The notes beneath the pieces are model-generated. The model did no database searches and was not told the DNA's origin. It worked only from the letters and a program-made list of their open reading frames with translations. Below, one piece after another: positions 7,874 to 15,591 of a DNA stretch of 46,389 nucleotides. The DNA is taken from positions 1-46,389 of the forward strand of contig QQSD01000014.1 in assembly GCA_003602485.1 (NCBI GenBank). The letters are read 5' to 3'. The translations under genes and the position numbers were made by a program. The stretch's first letter is position 1. Each line of letters begins with the position of its first letter. This DNA comes from Candidatus Poseidoniales archaeon (lineage in GTDB: Archaea > Thermoplasmatota > Poseidoniia > Poseidoniales > Poseidoniaceae).

Positions 7874-9289
7874 TCAATCCTTCTTCGGGCGAGAGCGGCG
7901 TTTTCGCTTCTTTCCACCCTCTTCTTCTTCTCGGAGAGCTTGCATTTCTCGGGAGGACTTTCCACCCTTGTTTCCGTCTCGGCCACGGTCTCCGCCTTTG
8001 CCACCTTTGGCTTTGGCAATGTCGACCTTGATGCGTCGGCCATTAATTTCGCTGTTGTTGAGTGCACCGACGACTGCTTCGCCCTTGTCTTTTTCTTGGA
8101 TGAATACAAATCCAAAGCCCTTGGGTTTCCCGCCTGGACCGGTTGCGAGGATTACTTCGTTGACAGTAGCATGATCTCCAACCATTTTGGTGAGTTGCTC
8201 GCTGGTGGTCGTAAAGGGCAGATTACCGATGTAGAGTTTGAGGCCTTGAGGCTCTTTTCGTTCTCGCTTATTACCCTTCTTTTTGTCGTCGTCAGCATCA
8301 CGCACACCGATACGACGGCCGTTGATGCGATGTCCGTCAAGAGCGCTGGTGGCTGCTTCTGCCATGGCCTTGTCAGCGTAGGTGACGAAGCCAAAGCCCC
8401 GGTTCACGCCAGCATCATCCGTGAGTACGATACAGTCGGTCATGTCGCCGTGCTTGGTAAAGAGGTCGCGTAGTTCATCGGTTCCTATCTCACGAGGGAG
8501 TCCACCGACGAAGAGTCGTGTACCCGGCGCTGCACGTTGTTGACGTCCACGTCCTCCACCGGTTTGACCTTCAAACCTGAAGTAGGTACGTTCACGACCG
8601 TCTTCTCGAACATCTGCTGCGATGAAGGTTGCACGACCTGCGGGTCCTTTTGCAAACATGGCTTCAGCAGCAGCTCCCCATCGCTTTCCAGAATTGTTGA
8701 GGCTGCTTGCTCCTTGGTCAAGTTCAGCCCAACCTGCTCCAAAATTGTCGGCAAGAGCACGATACGATTGATAGCCACATGTTGGGCAGAGAACGTTCCA
8801 GTCTCCGTCGAGGTGGGCCTCGAGCGTATCACCACAAGGCGGGCAAATAGCGTGAAGAACGCCACAGTCATCACGTTCTCGGAAATCGAGACGAACGACC
8901 GGTTCAACTTCTTTGATGACTGCACGGCAAACGTCACGACGACGGAGTGCGTCGGATGTTTGGTGCATGAATCGGTCAACCAAACCGGTGACGAAGAATT
9001 GGCCGTAGAGGTGTTGGGGTTGGATAGAACCGGGTTTTCCTTCAATGCAAAGGACCATTGCCTCACCGTGCTTCTCGTTGAGTTTCACAACTTCACAAAG
9101 AACGGTGTCGCCAACCTCAGGCGAAACGATGAGCTTCGAGGCAGTGACGTTGATGGTACCTTCGTTGACATGGACGTAACCTACCACCGTTGAGATGATG
9201 TTTCCGTCATGAACTGAGGTACCCTCGCCTTGTTCGTGTTGGCCTTCCTGGCCGATGATGCTTCCTGGGGTGACGAGGCTCGCCGTCAT
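7874..9289 (-). CDS. csl4: Csl4-like exosome subunit fused to two RRM domains
   Basis: Residues 1-175 look like archaeal exosome Csl4: an N-terminal beta domain (TPGSIIGQ...GEGTSV), an S1-like barrel, and a zinc ribbon with C-P-P-C near 149-152 and C-P-T-C near 168-171. After a ~75-residue linker come two RNA-recognition motifs. The first has RNP2 LFVGGL near 259 and RNP1 RGFGFVTY near 297; the second has LYIGNL near 352 and KGFGFVFI near 390. A Lys/Arg-rich tail ends the 471-residue protein. Archaeal Csl4 is normally about 180-200 residues and caps the RNA-degrading exosome, so the RRMs more than double it. The ATG at 9289 has AAAGGA eight to nine bases upstream; an ATG at 9298 abuts that site and is less likely. 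Frame is continuous, so this is a genuine fusion. Confidence 0.88.
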   Translation of the reverse strand: MTASLVTPGSIIGQEGQHEQGEGTSVHDGNIISTVVGYVHVNEGTINVTASKLIVSPEVGDTVLCEVVKLNEKHGEAMVLCIEGKPGSIQPQHLYGQFFVTGLVDRFMHQTSDALRRRDVCRAVIKEVEPVVRLDFRERDDCGVLHAICPPCGDTLEAHLDGDWNVLCPTCGYQSYRALADNFGAGWAELDQGASSLNNSGKRWGAAAEAMFAKGPAGRATFIAADVREDGRERTYFRFEGQTGGGRGRQQRAAPGTRLFVGGLPREIGTDELRDLFTKHGDMTDCIVLTDDAGVNRGFGFVTYADKAMAEAATSALDGHRINGRRIGVRDADDDKKKGNKRERKEPQGLKLYIGNLPFTTTSEQLTKMVGDHATVNEVILATGPGGKPKGFGFVFIQEKDKGEAVVGALNNSEINGRRIKVDIAKAKGGKGGDRGRDGNKGGKSSREMQALREEEEGGKKRKRRSRPKKD

Positions 9290-9388
9290 TGTAATCATTC
9301 CTTTGCGTCGTGGCTCGGTATGAGTCGCACGCTGTTTCGCTAATTGTAGGCGAGGGCTCCTTCCTTTTCAACCCCCCTTACGGGTGGG
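9290..9388. other. Intergenic gap between METTL5-like and Csl4-RRM genes
   Basis: About 100 bases separate these two minus-strand genes, the largest gap inside the left cluster. It contains a weak C-rich/G-rich inverted stretch (CCCACCCGTAAGGGGGG on the minus strand) just after the METTL5 stop and an AAAGGA ribosome-binding site near 9300. No convincing TATA box is visible, so I cannot say whether Csl4-RRM has its own promoter. Confidence 0.4.
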
Positions 9389-10048
9389 CTAGGATTCTTC
9401 TTTGGGCAGGCGGGCATCACCGGGTCTGTGAAAACGCCAGCACATGACATCGGTATCTCCGCGTCGCTGGCTATGGTGCATGTAGGTAGGAGGCAATCTG
9501 AATACAGTGCGTATGATGTGTTCCCACTCCCACCCTCGGTCCTTCGCAAGGGGTTCAATGTGGGCTGCTTTCTCGCTATGCAGAACGTGGATAGCAGAGG
9601 CATCTGAACGAAAAGCGAGTTCCAAAAACGGGCGGTCGGCTTTGGCTGTTTGAACGCCCCAAGGGGGGTTCATGACGAGCAGGTCAACGGACTCAAGTTC
9701 AACCTCGTCACGGCCAATGTGTGCGTTGACGACTTCGGCTTGTGCCATCAATGCTTTATCGAGAGTGTTGAGATTCGAATGTAAAATCTCCAGGGCGTCC
9801 TTGTCCGTTTCCACAAAGGTTACTTTCCGTGCGCCCAAAAGGAGAGCAGCAATTCCTAAAATGCCATTTCCGCTTCCTAAGTCAACAACGTGCCGGTCTT
9901 CAAAACCATCAGTTTGGTCAATGGCGAGCATCCAAAACGCTGCAAGGTCGCCTTCTGTTGCGTATTGCTCAAGCTCAACGCGCAAGCATGGGTGCGGCGC
10001 TAAACGGGAGAGTTGAATCGCCAGATGCTTTGGACGCATGCACCTCAC
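9389..10048 (-). CDS. METTL5-like RNA N6-adenine methyltransferase
   Basis: A class I SAM-dependent methylase of the COG2263/METTL5 group, which in eukaryotes methylates one adenine of small-subunit rRNA. Motif I is VVDLGSGNGILGIAA near residues 68-82. The amino-methylating motif IV is NPPWG near 131-135, and the family-specific LEQYATEGDLAAFWM lies near 26-40. Length (219 aa) is normal. The GTG start at 10048 forms a GTGA overlap with the stop of the upstream zinc-ribbon gene; an ATG at 10039 is the alternative. The coupling to a zinc-binding microprotein is notable because human METTL5 needs the zinc protein TRMT112 for stability. rRNA as the target is inferred from family. Confidence 0.85.
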   Translation of the reverse strand: MRCMRPKHLAIQLSRLAPHPCLRVELEQYATEGDLAAFWMLAIDQTDGFEDRHVVDLGSGNGILGIAALLLGARKVTFVETDKDALEILHSNLNTLDKALMAQAEVVNAHIGRDEVELESVDLLVMNPPWGVQTAKADRPFLELAFRSDASAIHVLHSEKAAHIEPLAKDRGWEWEHIIRTVFRLPPTYMHHSQRRGDTDVMCWRFHRPGDARLPKEES

Positions 10049-10233
10049 CAGCGACGTTGCTGATAGGGGTTGCCTTGTTGTTGAGCCTGCATTTGTAGGC
10101 GAATGGCATGAATTTGTTGTGCTTCAATTCGCAGGCGTTGTAGCAAAGGCTCGCCTGGTTGTTGGTTGCCACAGAAGCGGCAGAATCGGGTGCCATCATG
10201 ATGTTGCTGTCCACAGTTGATACAAAATCCCAT
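10045..10233 (-). CDS. 62-aa zinc-ribbon microprotein
   Basis: A small protein opening with M-G-F-C-I-N-C-G and then F-C-R-F-C-G, i.e. two CxxCG knuckles about ten residues apart that should bind one zinc. The rest is a Gln-rich helix ending QQRRW. An SD sequence GAGGGAG lies just upstream of the ATG. Its TGA overlaps the GTG start of the METTL5-like gene, so both are probably made together. The knuckle pattern is that of generic zinc-ribbon proteins, not of Trm112. A partner or nucleic-acid-binding role is possible but unproven. Confidence 0.75.
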   Translation of the reverse strand: MGFCINCGQQHHDGTRFCRFCGNQQPGEPLLQRLRIEAQQIHAIRLQMQAQQQGNPYQQRRW

Positions 10234-10274
10234 GTCGCTCCCTCATGCTTGCTATGGCCTCTTCATCTTCAAAC

Positions 10275-11327
10275 TTATTGGCCCATGGCAGTCATTTCCA
10301 ACAAGATCGGCCATGTTTCAAGATTTTCAGCAAGGGCGCGTTCATTGAGGTCTTCCCAACGAGCATCATCCATGAATCCACTTGGTTCAACACCAGCATC
10401 AATCAGTTCTTGGAAGAAGGAACGCAATTCAACCTCGAGGTCACTCCGGTCGGGTTCAGGTTCAGGGACTGTCTCGGGCAGTGCAACATCCTCGGTCGGT
10501 TCGTTGGGGATTTCTTCTCCAGAAGGTGAGCCTTCTGCTTGTGGAGGGAGCGGAACCTGTTCAGCATCGTCTTCGACAGCTGGTTCTGGCACCGGGCTCG
10601 CAGAGGGTGGCAAGGGTACGGCAACTTCCTCAGCCTCTTCGGCAGGTTCAGCTGCAGGAGGAGCAGGTTCCTCGGGCGTCTCAACTGCAACTGGTTCTTC
10701 CTCCACCTTTGGTGCAGGTGGCTGTGGCGGAGCAGGTTCGGGTTCCGGAGTAGGTTTTTCAAGACGGCCGATTCCTAAGACCTCGGCTTGCTGGCGAGCC
10801 ATTTCCGCAGCAGCCCTGCGTGGCAGGCTGACAAAGCACTTGCCGGGTAGTGATTCCACGGGGAAGGGCAAGAAATACTTCTCGAGTGCTGGTAGTGAAG
10901 GATGGCGGAAGTAGAGTGTTCGTTCCGTTTCAAAAGGCCGTTGGGTCGGCAACCCAACGGAGAATGGAGTTGATGCAATTTCAATCGAGCCACGAATCCA
11001 GCCTTCATTGGTGACCATGTGTTGCATCCACGGGCCAAGGTCGGGTGTTGAAATGTCAACAAATTGGAAGGATGCAGCCCGAGTGTCAAATCCTTGTTCC
11101 TCGAGAAGAGGGGCTTCTGCTCTCGGTCGATGGAAGACTGCCATCACCGGTTGGCCGTGCTCGACCATGTCTCCGTGCAGTTCCATCATTTTCCTCTCTT
11201 TGCGCGGGCAAAGTAGGAGAATGCGCATTCGGGTAGCATTTGGGTCCCAGATTTCACCCCACCGAGTGGATGCCTCTTGGGTCAACTGCCCAATGGTCAT
11301 GTCCGGTATCATCGCAGTGATTCCCAT
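10275..11327 (-). CDS. Unknown protein with Pro/Glu-rich linker
   Basis: I do not recognise this 350-residue protein. It has a folded-looking N-terminal region (about 1-195, mixed alpha/beta, beginning near IGQLTQEASTRWGEIWDP). A long disordered Pro/Glu/Ala segment (about 200-295, with PEPEPAPPQPPAP) follows, then an acidic helical C-terminal domain of about 50 residues (LEVELRSFFQELIDAGVEP). No signal peptide or membrane helix is present, so it should be cytoplasmic. It lies between asd and the zinc-ribbon gene on the same strand, with gaps of about 40-55 bases. The acidic, extended linker suggests a scaffold or tethered two-domain protein. That is inference only. Confidence 0.65.
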   Translation of the reverse strand: MGITAMIPDMTIGQLTQEASTRWGEIWDPNATRMRILLLCPRKERKMMELHGDMVEHGQPVMAVFHRPRAEAPLLEEQGFDTRAASFQFVDISTPDLGPWMQHMVTNEGWIRGSIEIASTPFSVGLPTQRPFETERTLYFRHPSLPALEKYFLPFPVESLPGKCFVSLPRRAAAEMARQQAEVLGIGRLEKPTPEPEPAPPQPPAPKVEEEPVAVETPEEPAPPAAEPAEEAEEVAVPLPPSASPVPEPAVEDDAEQVPLPPQAEGSPSGEEIPNEPTEDVALPETVPEPEPDRSDLEVELRSFFQELIDAGVEPSGFMDDARWEDLNERALAENLETWPILLEMTAMGQ

Positions 11328-11381
11328 TGGCGCACCAGTTCAATGGAAGGGGAACGGTGTTTTAGGCATGCCGAATTGAAA

Positions 11382-12479
11382 TCACGAAGTATTGGCGAGC
11401 ACAAATTCCGCCAAATAGACGACCCCTCCCGCTGCCCCGCGCACGGTGTTGTGGGAGTATGCGCTGAAGCTAATCTCGCAACCATTCACCGAGAGATTAC
11501 CTACCACAACGGCCATACCCGTTTTCAGGTCCTCACTTGGGTCGGGGTCGTCATTGAATGAGGTTCCATCACTCCACAGGTGGCGGTCAACATCGATCTG
11601 CTCAACGAGGTGAATGGCTTGGTTTGGGCGACTGGGCAATTCCCCACCCAATCCCAACATACGAAAGGCCTCAATGATTTGGTCGTGATTCAGCGGTTGA
11701 CTGGTGACAAGTTCAACGAATACCTGGTGGCCATTGGGTCGTGCGACACGCTCACAATGAATCTCAACATCCATGCCTGCGGGAGTGACCAATTGGTTGG
11801 AGCATTCGCCCATCACGTGGAGGAACTCAGCAGCCGTCTTTTCGGCCTCACCTTCAATAGAAGGGTTGACGCGACCGGCCAGCGCATCTTGGTCGAACAA
11901 GAGTGACCATCCTGCCCCTGACAAGGCCTGTTCGCTTCGCATCTTGACCGACCGGATTTCAGTGGCCTTGGCAAGAGCGGCCACGGGAAGGACAAGGGGG
12001 ATGAGCGTACAGTTCGTGGCGCAATAGTGGCGAGATTCATGATAGTGCTGAGGATTGATTTCTGGAATGAGAAGCGGAACGCTCTGCACTCTTCGATAGG
12101 AACTAGCGTTTGAAAACACCGTGATGCCAGCGTTCACCAAGGCTTTCTCAACATCGGTTGCAATGGATGACGGCAAGGCTGAAAAAGCGTATTCGATGTT
12201 CATGGAGCGGCACAGTTCACTCAAATTTTCAGCATTCGAATCAACCACCACCATCTCGGGAAGTGCTGGGCGTGGTTCATCCAATCGCCATGCAATCTCA
12301 CTGAGTTGGCGTCCAGCAGAAGAAGGGCTACCCGCAACGGCAGCAATTTCGAACATTGGATGGTTCACGAGTCGCTGTTGGAGTCGTTGACCCACCAGTC
12401 CACCTGCACCGAGGACAATTGCTTTGTGCCGGTGCATGGCTTTCGGATTTACCTCAATGTTTTGAGGTCTTGGATTCAT
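11382..12479 (-). CDS. asd: Aspartate-semialdehyde dehydrogenase
   Basis: Converts aspartyl-4-phosphate to aspartate-4-semialdehyde with NADPH, on the route to lysine, threonine and methionine. The Rossmann motif VLGAGGLVGQRL follows the start. The catalytic Cys sits in CATNCTLIPLV near residue 156, and SHNTVRGAAGG near the C-terminus is the usual terminal signature. The overall form is the archaeal/fungal rather than the E. coli branch. The ATG at 12479 overlaps the stop of the GT2 gene by one base (TGATG), which supports that start. An internal ATG at 12437 would begin right at the Rossmann fold and is an alternative. There is no obvious functional link to the glycosyltransferase upstream. 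Confidence 0.92.
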   Translation of the reverse strand: MNPRPQNIEVNPKAMHRHKAIVLGAGGLVGQRLQQRLVNHPMFEIAAVAGSPSSAGRQLSEIAWRLDEPRPALPEMVVVDSNAENLSELCRSMNIEYAFSALPSSIATDVEKALVNAGITVFSNASSYRRVQSVPLLIPEINPQHYHESRHYCATNCTLIPLVLPVAALAKATEIRSVKMRSEQALSGAGWSLLFDQDALAGRVNPSIEGEAEKTAAEFLHVMGECSNQLVTPAGMDVEIHCERVARPNGHQVFVELVTSQPLNHDQIIEAFRMLGLGGELPSRPNQAIHLVEQIDVDRHLWSDGTSFNDDPDPSEDLKTGMAVVVGNLSVNGCEISFSAYSHNTVRGAAGGVVYLAEFVLANTS

Positions 12480-13219
12480 CACAGGGTAGGTTCGGGTAGA
12501 ATGCGACGGGTGACCAATTTGCGTAGAATCTTCCACCCGTCTGCTGTAGAGCCGAGTTTTGCCTCTCCTATTCGTGGGCCATAAGAAATAGGACGATAGC
12601 CGAATGAAATGCTTTGATGAACCATGTTCGCATACATCTCTGCCTCGATTTCAAATGAGACGCTGTTCAGAATGAGGGTCTCAATACTTCGCTGGCTGAA
12701 TGCCCAATATCCGGAGCAGACATCTTTGGTGGGTACGCCATAAATTGCGGTTGCAAACCACGTGAGAAGGTGGTTGCCGACGAAATTCATTCGTGTCATG
12801 GCAGTTGGTGCAATCTCGCCACTCAAACGGTCGCCTATTACTACATCATAGCGGTCAAGGCGAGCGATGAGCTTGGTCATTTCAGCTGGAGCATACGTCC
12901 CATCAGCGTCCAACATGACCACAACGTTCGCACCCATGTTGAGGGCTTCGCGGAAACCATGGCGAATTGCACTTCCCTTCCCATGGCCTTGTTGTTCAAG
13001 GAAATGGACGCCATGTTCTGCTGCCACAGCACTTGTTTGGTCGGTACTGTGGCCGTCCATCACGAGGACCGATACGGAGAATCCCATGCTCTTGAGTGCA
13101 TCATTGGGTAAGCGTTTGAGCACCCAATCCAACCCGAGTGCTTCATTGAGCACGGGAAGGAGAACAACGAGGTGTTGCATGGTGGTGCTAAGGTGTATGT
13201 CTTCATGGCTTTTGCTCAT
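12479..13219 (-). CDS. GT2 glycosyltransferase (dolichol-phosphate mannosyltransferase-like)
   Basis: A family 2 glycosyltransferase likely to transfer a sugar from a nucleotide donor to a polyprenyl phosphate at the cytoplasmic face. VVLLPVLNEALGLDWVL opens the GT-A fold. VMDGHSTDQT follows and the metal-binding DAD sits in MLDADGTY near residue 100. There is no C-terminal transmembrane segment, unlike many archaeal DPM proteins. The ATG at 13219 forms an ATGA overlap with the stop of the GT-C-like gene, strong evidence for coupling. The pair would make a lipid-linked sugar and then use it on the outer face (inference). The donor sugar cannot be told from sequence. Confidence 0.88.
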   Translation of the reverse strand: MSKSHEDIHLSTTMQHLVVLLPVLNEALGLDWVLKRLPNDALKSMGFSVSVLVMDGHSTDQTSAVAAEHGVHFLEQQGHGKGSAIRHGFREALNMGANVVVMLDADGTYAPAEMTKLIARLDRYDVVIGDRLSGEIAPTAMTRMNFVGNHLLTWFATAIYGVPTKDVCSGYWAFSQRSIETLILNSVSFEIEAEMYANMVHQSISFGYRPISYGPRIGEAKLGSTADGWKILRKLVTRRILPEPTL

Positions 13220-15519
13220 GAACTCACGTCCTGCCATTCAATCCAGTGAAACTTGACACCCGTACGATCAATCAATACGGTATCTCTGCCAGACAGACCG
13301 AGAGGGTTGACCCAACGCGTGGGCTCGTCTGCCTTCCATGAAATATTGAGATGCTCGATCGTGGCATCAGCATCGAGGTCAAAACATCCCTGATGGTAGC
13401 CAGCATCTTGCCTGAGGGCGTGGAAGGGTCGTTCAAGGCCGTTGCTGGATTGGAGATACAAACCATTGACCTCGCCGACGACTTCGTAGGTCATGCAGAG
13501 CTTCCCTGCCGTTGTTGGCGAGGAGACCTTCACCTGCGCTTTGGTTCCCTCAGCAAGGAATGGGCGTTCGTCTCCAAGATTCATCGGGTCTCGAAACCGG
13601 TGATCTCGCCAAGGGTCAAGGCGGGAAACGCACGCAAGACAATCCTCGCTATCAACGCCTGTTAGGATACTCACTCCTGCATCTCCCTCTGGAACAAGCA
13701 CCCACAATGCAGCGCCGTCCACCTCAATAAGCCGCTCCCAATATGGGGAAGTGGCTAGAGCCCACTGAATGCTGCCAAGTGGAGACGTAAGGGCATGGTT
13801 CATGTTGTTGGAACTGAAATAACTGACATTATCAGCGTAAATTGCTCGTGTGGCATTGTTTTGCTCCCCCGCCGTCAAGTAAACGAGACCCAGTGTCGGA
13901 ATTGAGGTCGTTTGAACACTTTCGGGAGCATTCCAAACATAGCCCCAGTGCATGTTTTCCGTGTAAATGGCACCCTCGATTTCACCAAGGCGTTCTCGCA
14001 ATGCATGGTCGCCGGGAGCAACGGCTTGCAATTCGTCGTGCTGTGCTAAACTCAATGCGATGGATGGTGCGAACAGAGCACCGAGCAGTACGCAACTCAG
14101 TGCTACAAGACCAACTGGTTCTGGCATGGAAGGCCACCTAATTTCAACATCTTCACCAACGGGTGTCAAGTTGGTTTTTGGTGACCACCAAAGGGCCACT
14201 AAGAGGGCGAGCGGAACATGGAAGGCGTGCAGAGCCATGGAGTAAAGTGTGTATGAGAGGAGCGAGAGAATGGGGATGTTTTGCAAACCTTCAACCAAAT
14301 GTACAAAACTCAACAACCAAAGACACGCCACCCAAGTCGTGATGATTCTTGCCTCCAAGGTCGCTCTCAAGCCGATGGCTGCAAATCCGGCTGCGAAGAG
14401 GACAAATCCGTTGTACACCAAAAGGGGGCGACCTCCTTGCCATCCGTATTCCGAAAATACGGCCTCCTCGAAGAGACGTGGAGCGATGACGAGCAGTGCG
14501 AGGGCGAACCCGAAGGTGATGAAGGCGGAGACAACATAAGCAAAGCGACGTACCAATTCTTGATGCTCCTCGTCATCCAGTTTGAAGCCATGAATCACGT
14601 GACTGAGCATGAAGAGTGCCAGATAAATGGCTCCTGTGGGATGAATCATAGCGACGCATAGCAAGGCCATGCAGAGACCCAGCGTGTGATGTCGTTGTCG
14701 CTCGCTACTCGGGCGCAGGAGCACCAAGACACCGACGATGAGCCCAAGTTGACTCGCTACGCTAGGGTAGCCAGAGTCGAAGGTCTTGGCAAATAATCCC
14801 AAACCCAACCCCATGGATAGGATGGCATATGCTCCAGCACCGTGACGGTCAAAAGCTCCCATGAGGCCAATGAGGAGGGCAAAAAGCGTGTAGTGTCCCA
14901 AATGGAACACTGCTTGCCCCGCATCTGCCCCGGTGATCAAAACCACCCACGATGCAAGTGAGGGGAAGGCAGGAGGATAGGTCCAAAACCCTTCATTGGT
15001 TCCACTCAACATCAAGTTTCCATCCACTGCAATTTGTTGACTCAGCACGGCGAAACCAATCCAGTCCACTCCGAACGGATAGTTTTGAAGAAATGGACTG
15101 AGCAAGGCGATAGAGGCCACTACGATGCTTACCACCATCAACGGGAGGTGACGGTTACTCTGGAATTCTAATTGCACACCGGCTTCTTCGCTGATGGTGG
15201 AGGTAATGGTTTCACTGACCTCTCCGTGCATGGCTGCTTCAAGCCGTTGCCAATGGCTACGCTGGGCAACCTCTTCGTGGCGAACAGAGACCAGTCTCCA
15301 GGCGGCTGCATTGAGGGCGATGAAGGCCAGAAGCATGGTCCAAAATGACCACAGATTGAGCAAAAGAAGACCTCCCGATACACCGTAGAGCAGTAACAAT
15401 CCAAGTGCAGGTGAAAGCAAGCCCTTTCGTAACCGATCCCCACTTCCATCGAGTATCGATGCAAGAGCCCAACCCGGCAGCAAACTTGGTGCCAAAAGCA
15501 CAACAATGCTACCGAGCAT
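13216..15519 (-). CDS. Multi-pass membrane protein, probable GT-C glycosyltransferase
   Basis: A 767-residue protein with about a dozen hydrophobic helices in the first ~490 residues and a soluble C-terminal part, predicted outside the cell. The loop after an early membrane segment holds YPFGVDWIGFA, and a later loop holds GFWTYPPAFPSLASW. An Asp in the first large outer loop and the YPPA turn are typical of polyprenyl-phosphate-sugar-dependent GT-C enzymes. I do not see an STT3-type WWDYG motif, so it is not the oligosaccharyltransferase itself. It is first in the minus-strand cluster and coupled to the GT2 gene, which supports a glycan role. The family call is by topology and context only. 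Confidence 0.6.
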   Translation of the reverse strand: MLGSIVVLLAPSLLPGWALASILDGSGDRLRKGLLSPALGLLLLYGVSGGLLLLNLWSFWTMLLAFIALNAAAWRLVSVRHEEVAQRSHWQRLEAAMHGEVSETITSTISEEAGVQLEFQSNRHLPLMVVSIVVASIALLSPFLQNYPFGVDWIGFAVLSQQIAVDGNLMLSGTNEGFWTYPPAFPSLASWVVLITGADAGQAVFHLGHYTLFALLIGLMGAFDRHGAGAYAILSMGLGLGLFAKTFDSGYPSVASQLGLIVGVLVLLRPSSERQRHHTLGLCMALLCVAMIHPTGAIYLALFMLSHVIHGFKLDDEEHQELVRRFAYVVSAFITFGFALALLVIAPRLFEEAVFSEYGWQGGRPLLVYNGFVLFAAGFAAIGLRATLEARIITTWVACLWLLSFVHLVEGLQNIPILSLLSYTLYSMALHAFHVPLALLVALWWSPKTNLTPVGEDVEIRWPSMPEPVGLVALSCVLLGALFAPSIALSLAQHDELQAVAPGDHALRERLGEIEGAIYTENMHWGYVWNAPESVQTTSIPTLGLVYLTAGEQNNATRAIYADNVSYFSSNNMNHALTSPLGSIQWALATSPYWERLIEVDGAALWVLVPEGDAGVSILTGVDSEDCLACVSRLDPWRDHRFRDPMNLGDERPFLAEGTKAQVKVSSPTTAGKLCMTYEVVGEVNGLYLQSSNGLERPFHALRQDAGYHQGCFDLDADATIEHLNISWKADEPTRWVNPLGLSGRDTVLIDRTGVKFHWIEWQDVSS

Positions 15520-15542
15520 GAAAGAACCACATCACAGGCATG

Positions 15543-15569
15543 ACTTGAGTATTCTGCGAAACCTCAAGT
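15543..15569. promoter_or_regulatory. Inverted repeat in the divergent promoter region
   Basis: A perfect 7-bp inverted repeat, ACTTGAG and CTCAAGT, separated by 13 bases, lies between the divergent GT-C-like and M23 genes. The spacing would place the half-sites on the same DNA face about two turns apart, as for a dimeric regulator. No TATA box is obvious beside it. Operator function is inferred. Confidence 0.3.
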
Positions 15570-15591
15570 AGAAACCCCCCGTCTGCAGAGC

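Noticed and set aside
7849-8115. N-terminal extension of the radical SAM protein
   Set aside because: It overlaps the Csl4-RRM gene almost entirely, is low-complexity Lys/Ser/Glu, and the conserved fold starts at 7848.
10159-10914. Long plus-strand frame rich in Ser/Gly/Ala
   Set aside because: It is the complement of the Pro/Glu-rich linker gene; low-complexity antisense frames of this kind stay open by composition.
13216-15519. Oligosaccharyltransferase (AglB/STT3)
   Set aside because: Topology is similar, but there is no WWDYG motif and the Asp/loop pattern fits other GT-C proteins better.
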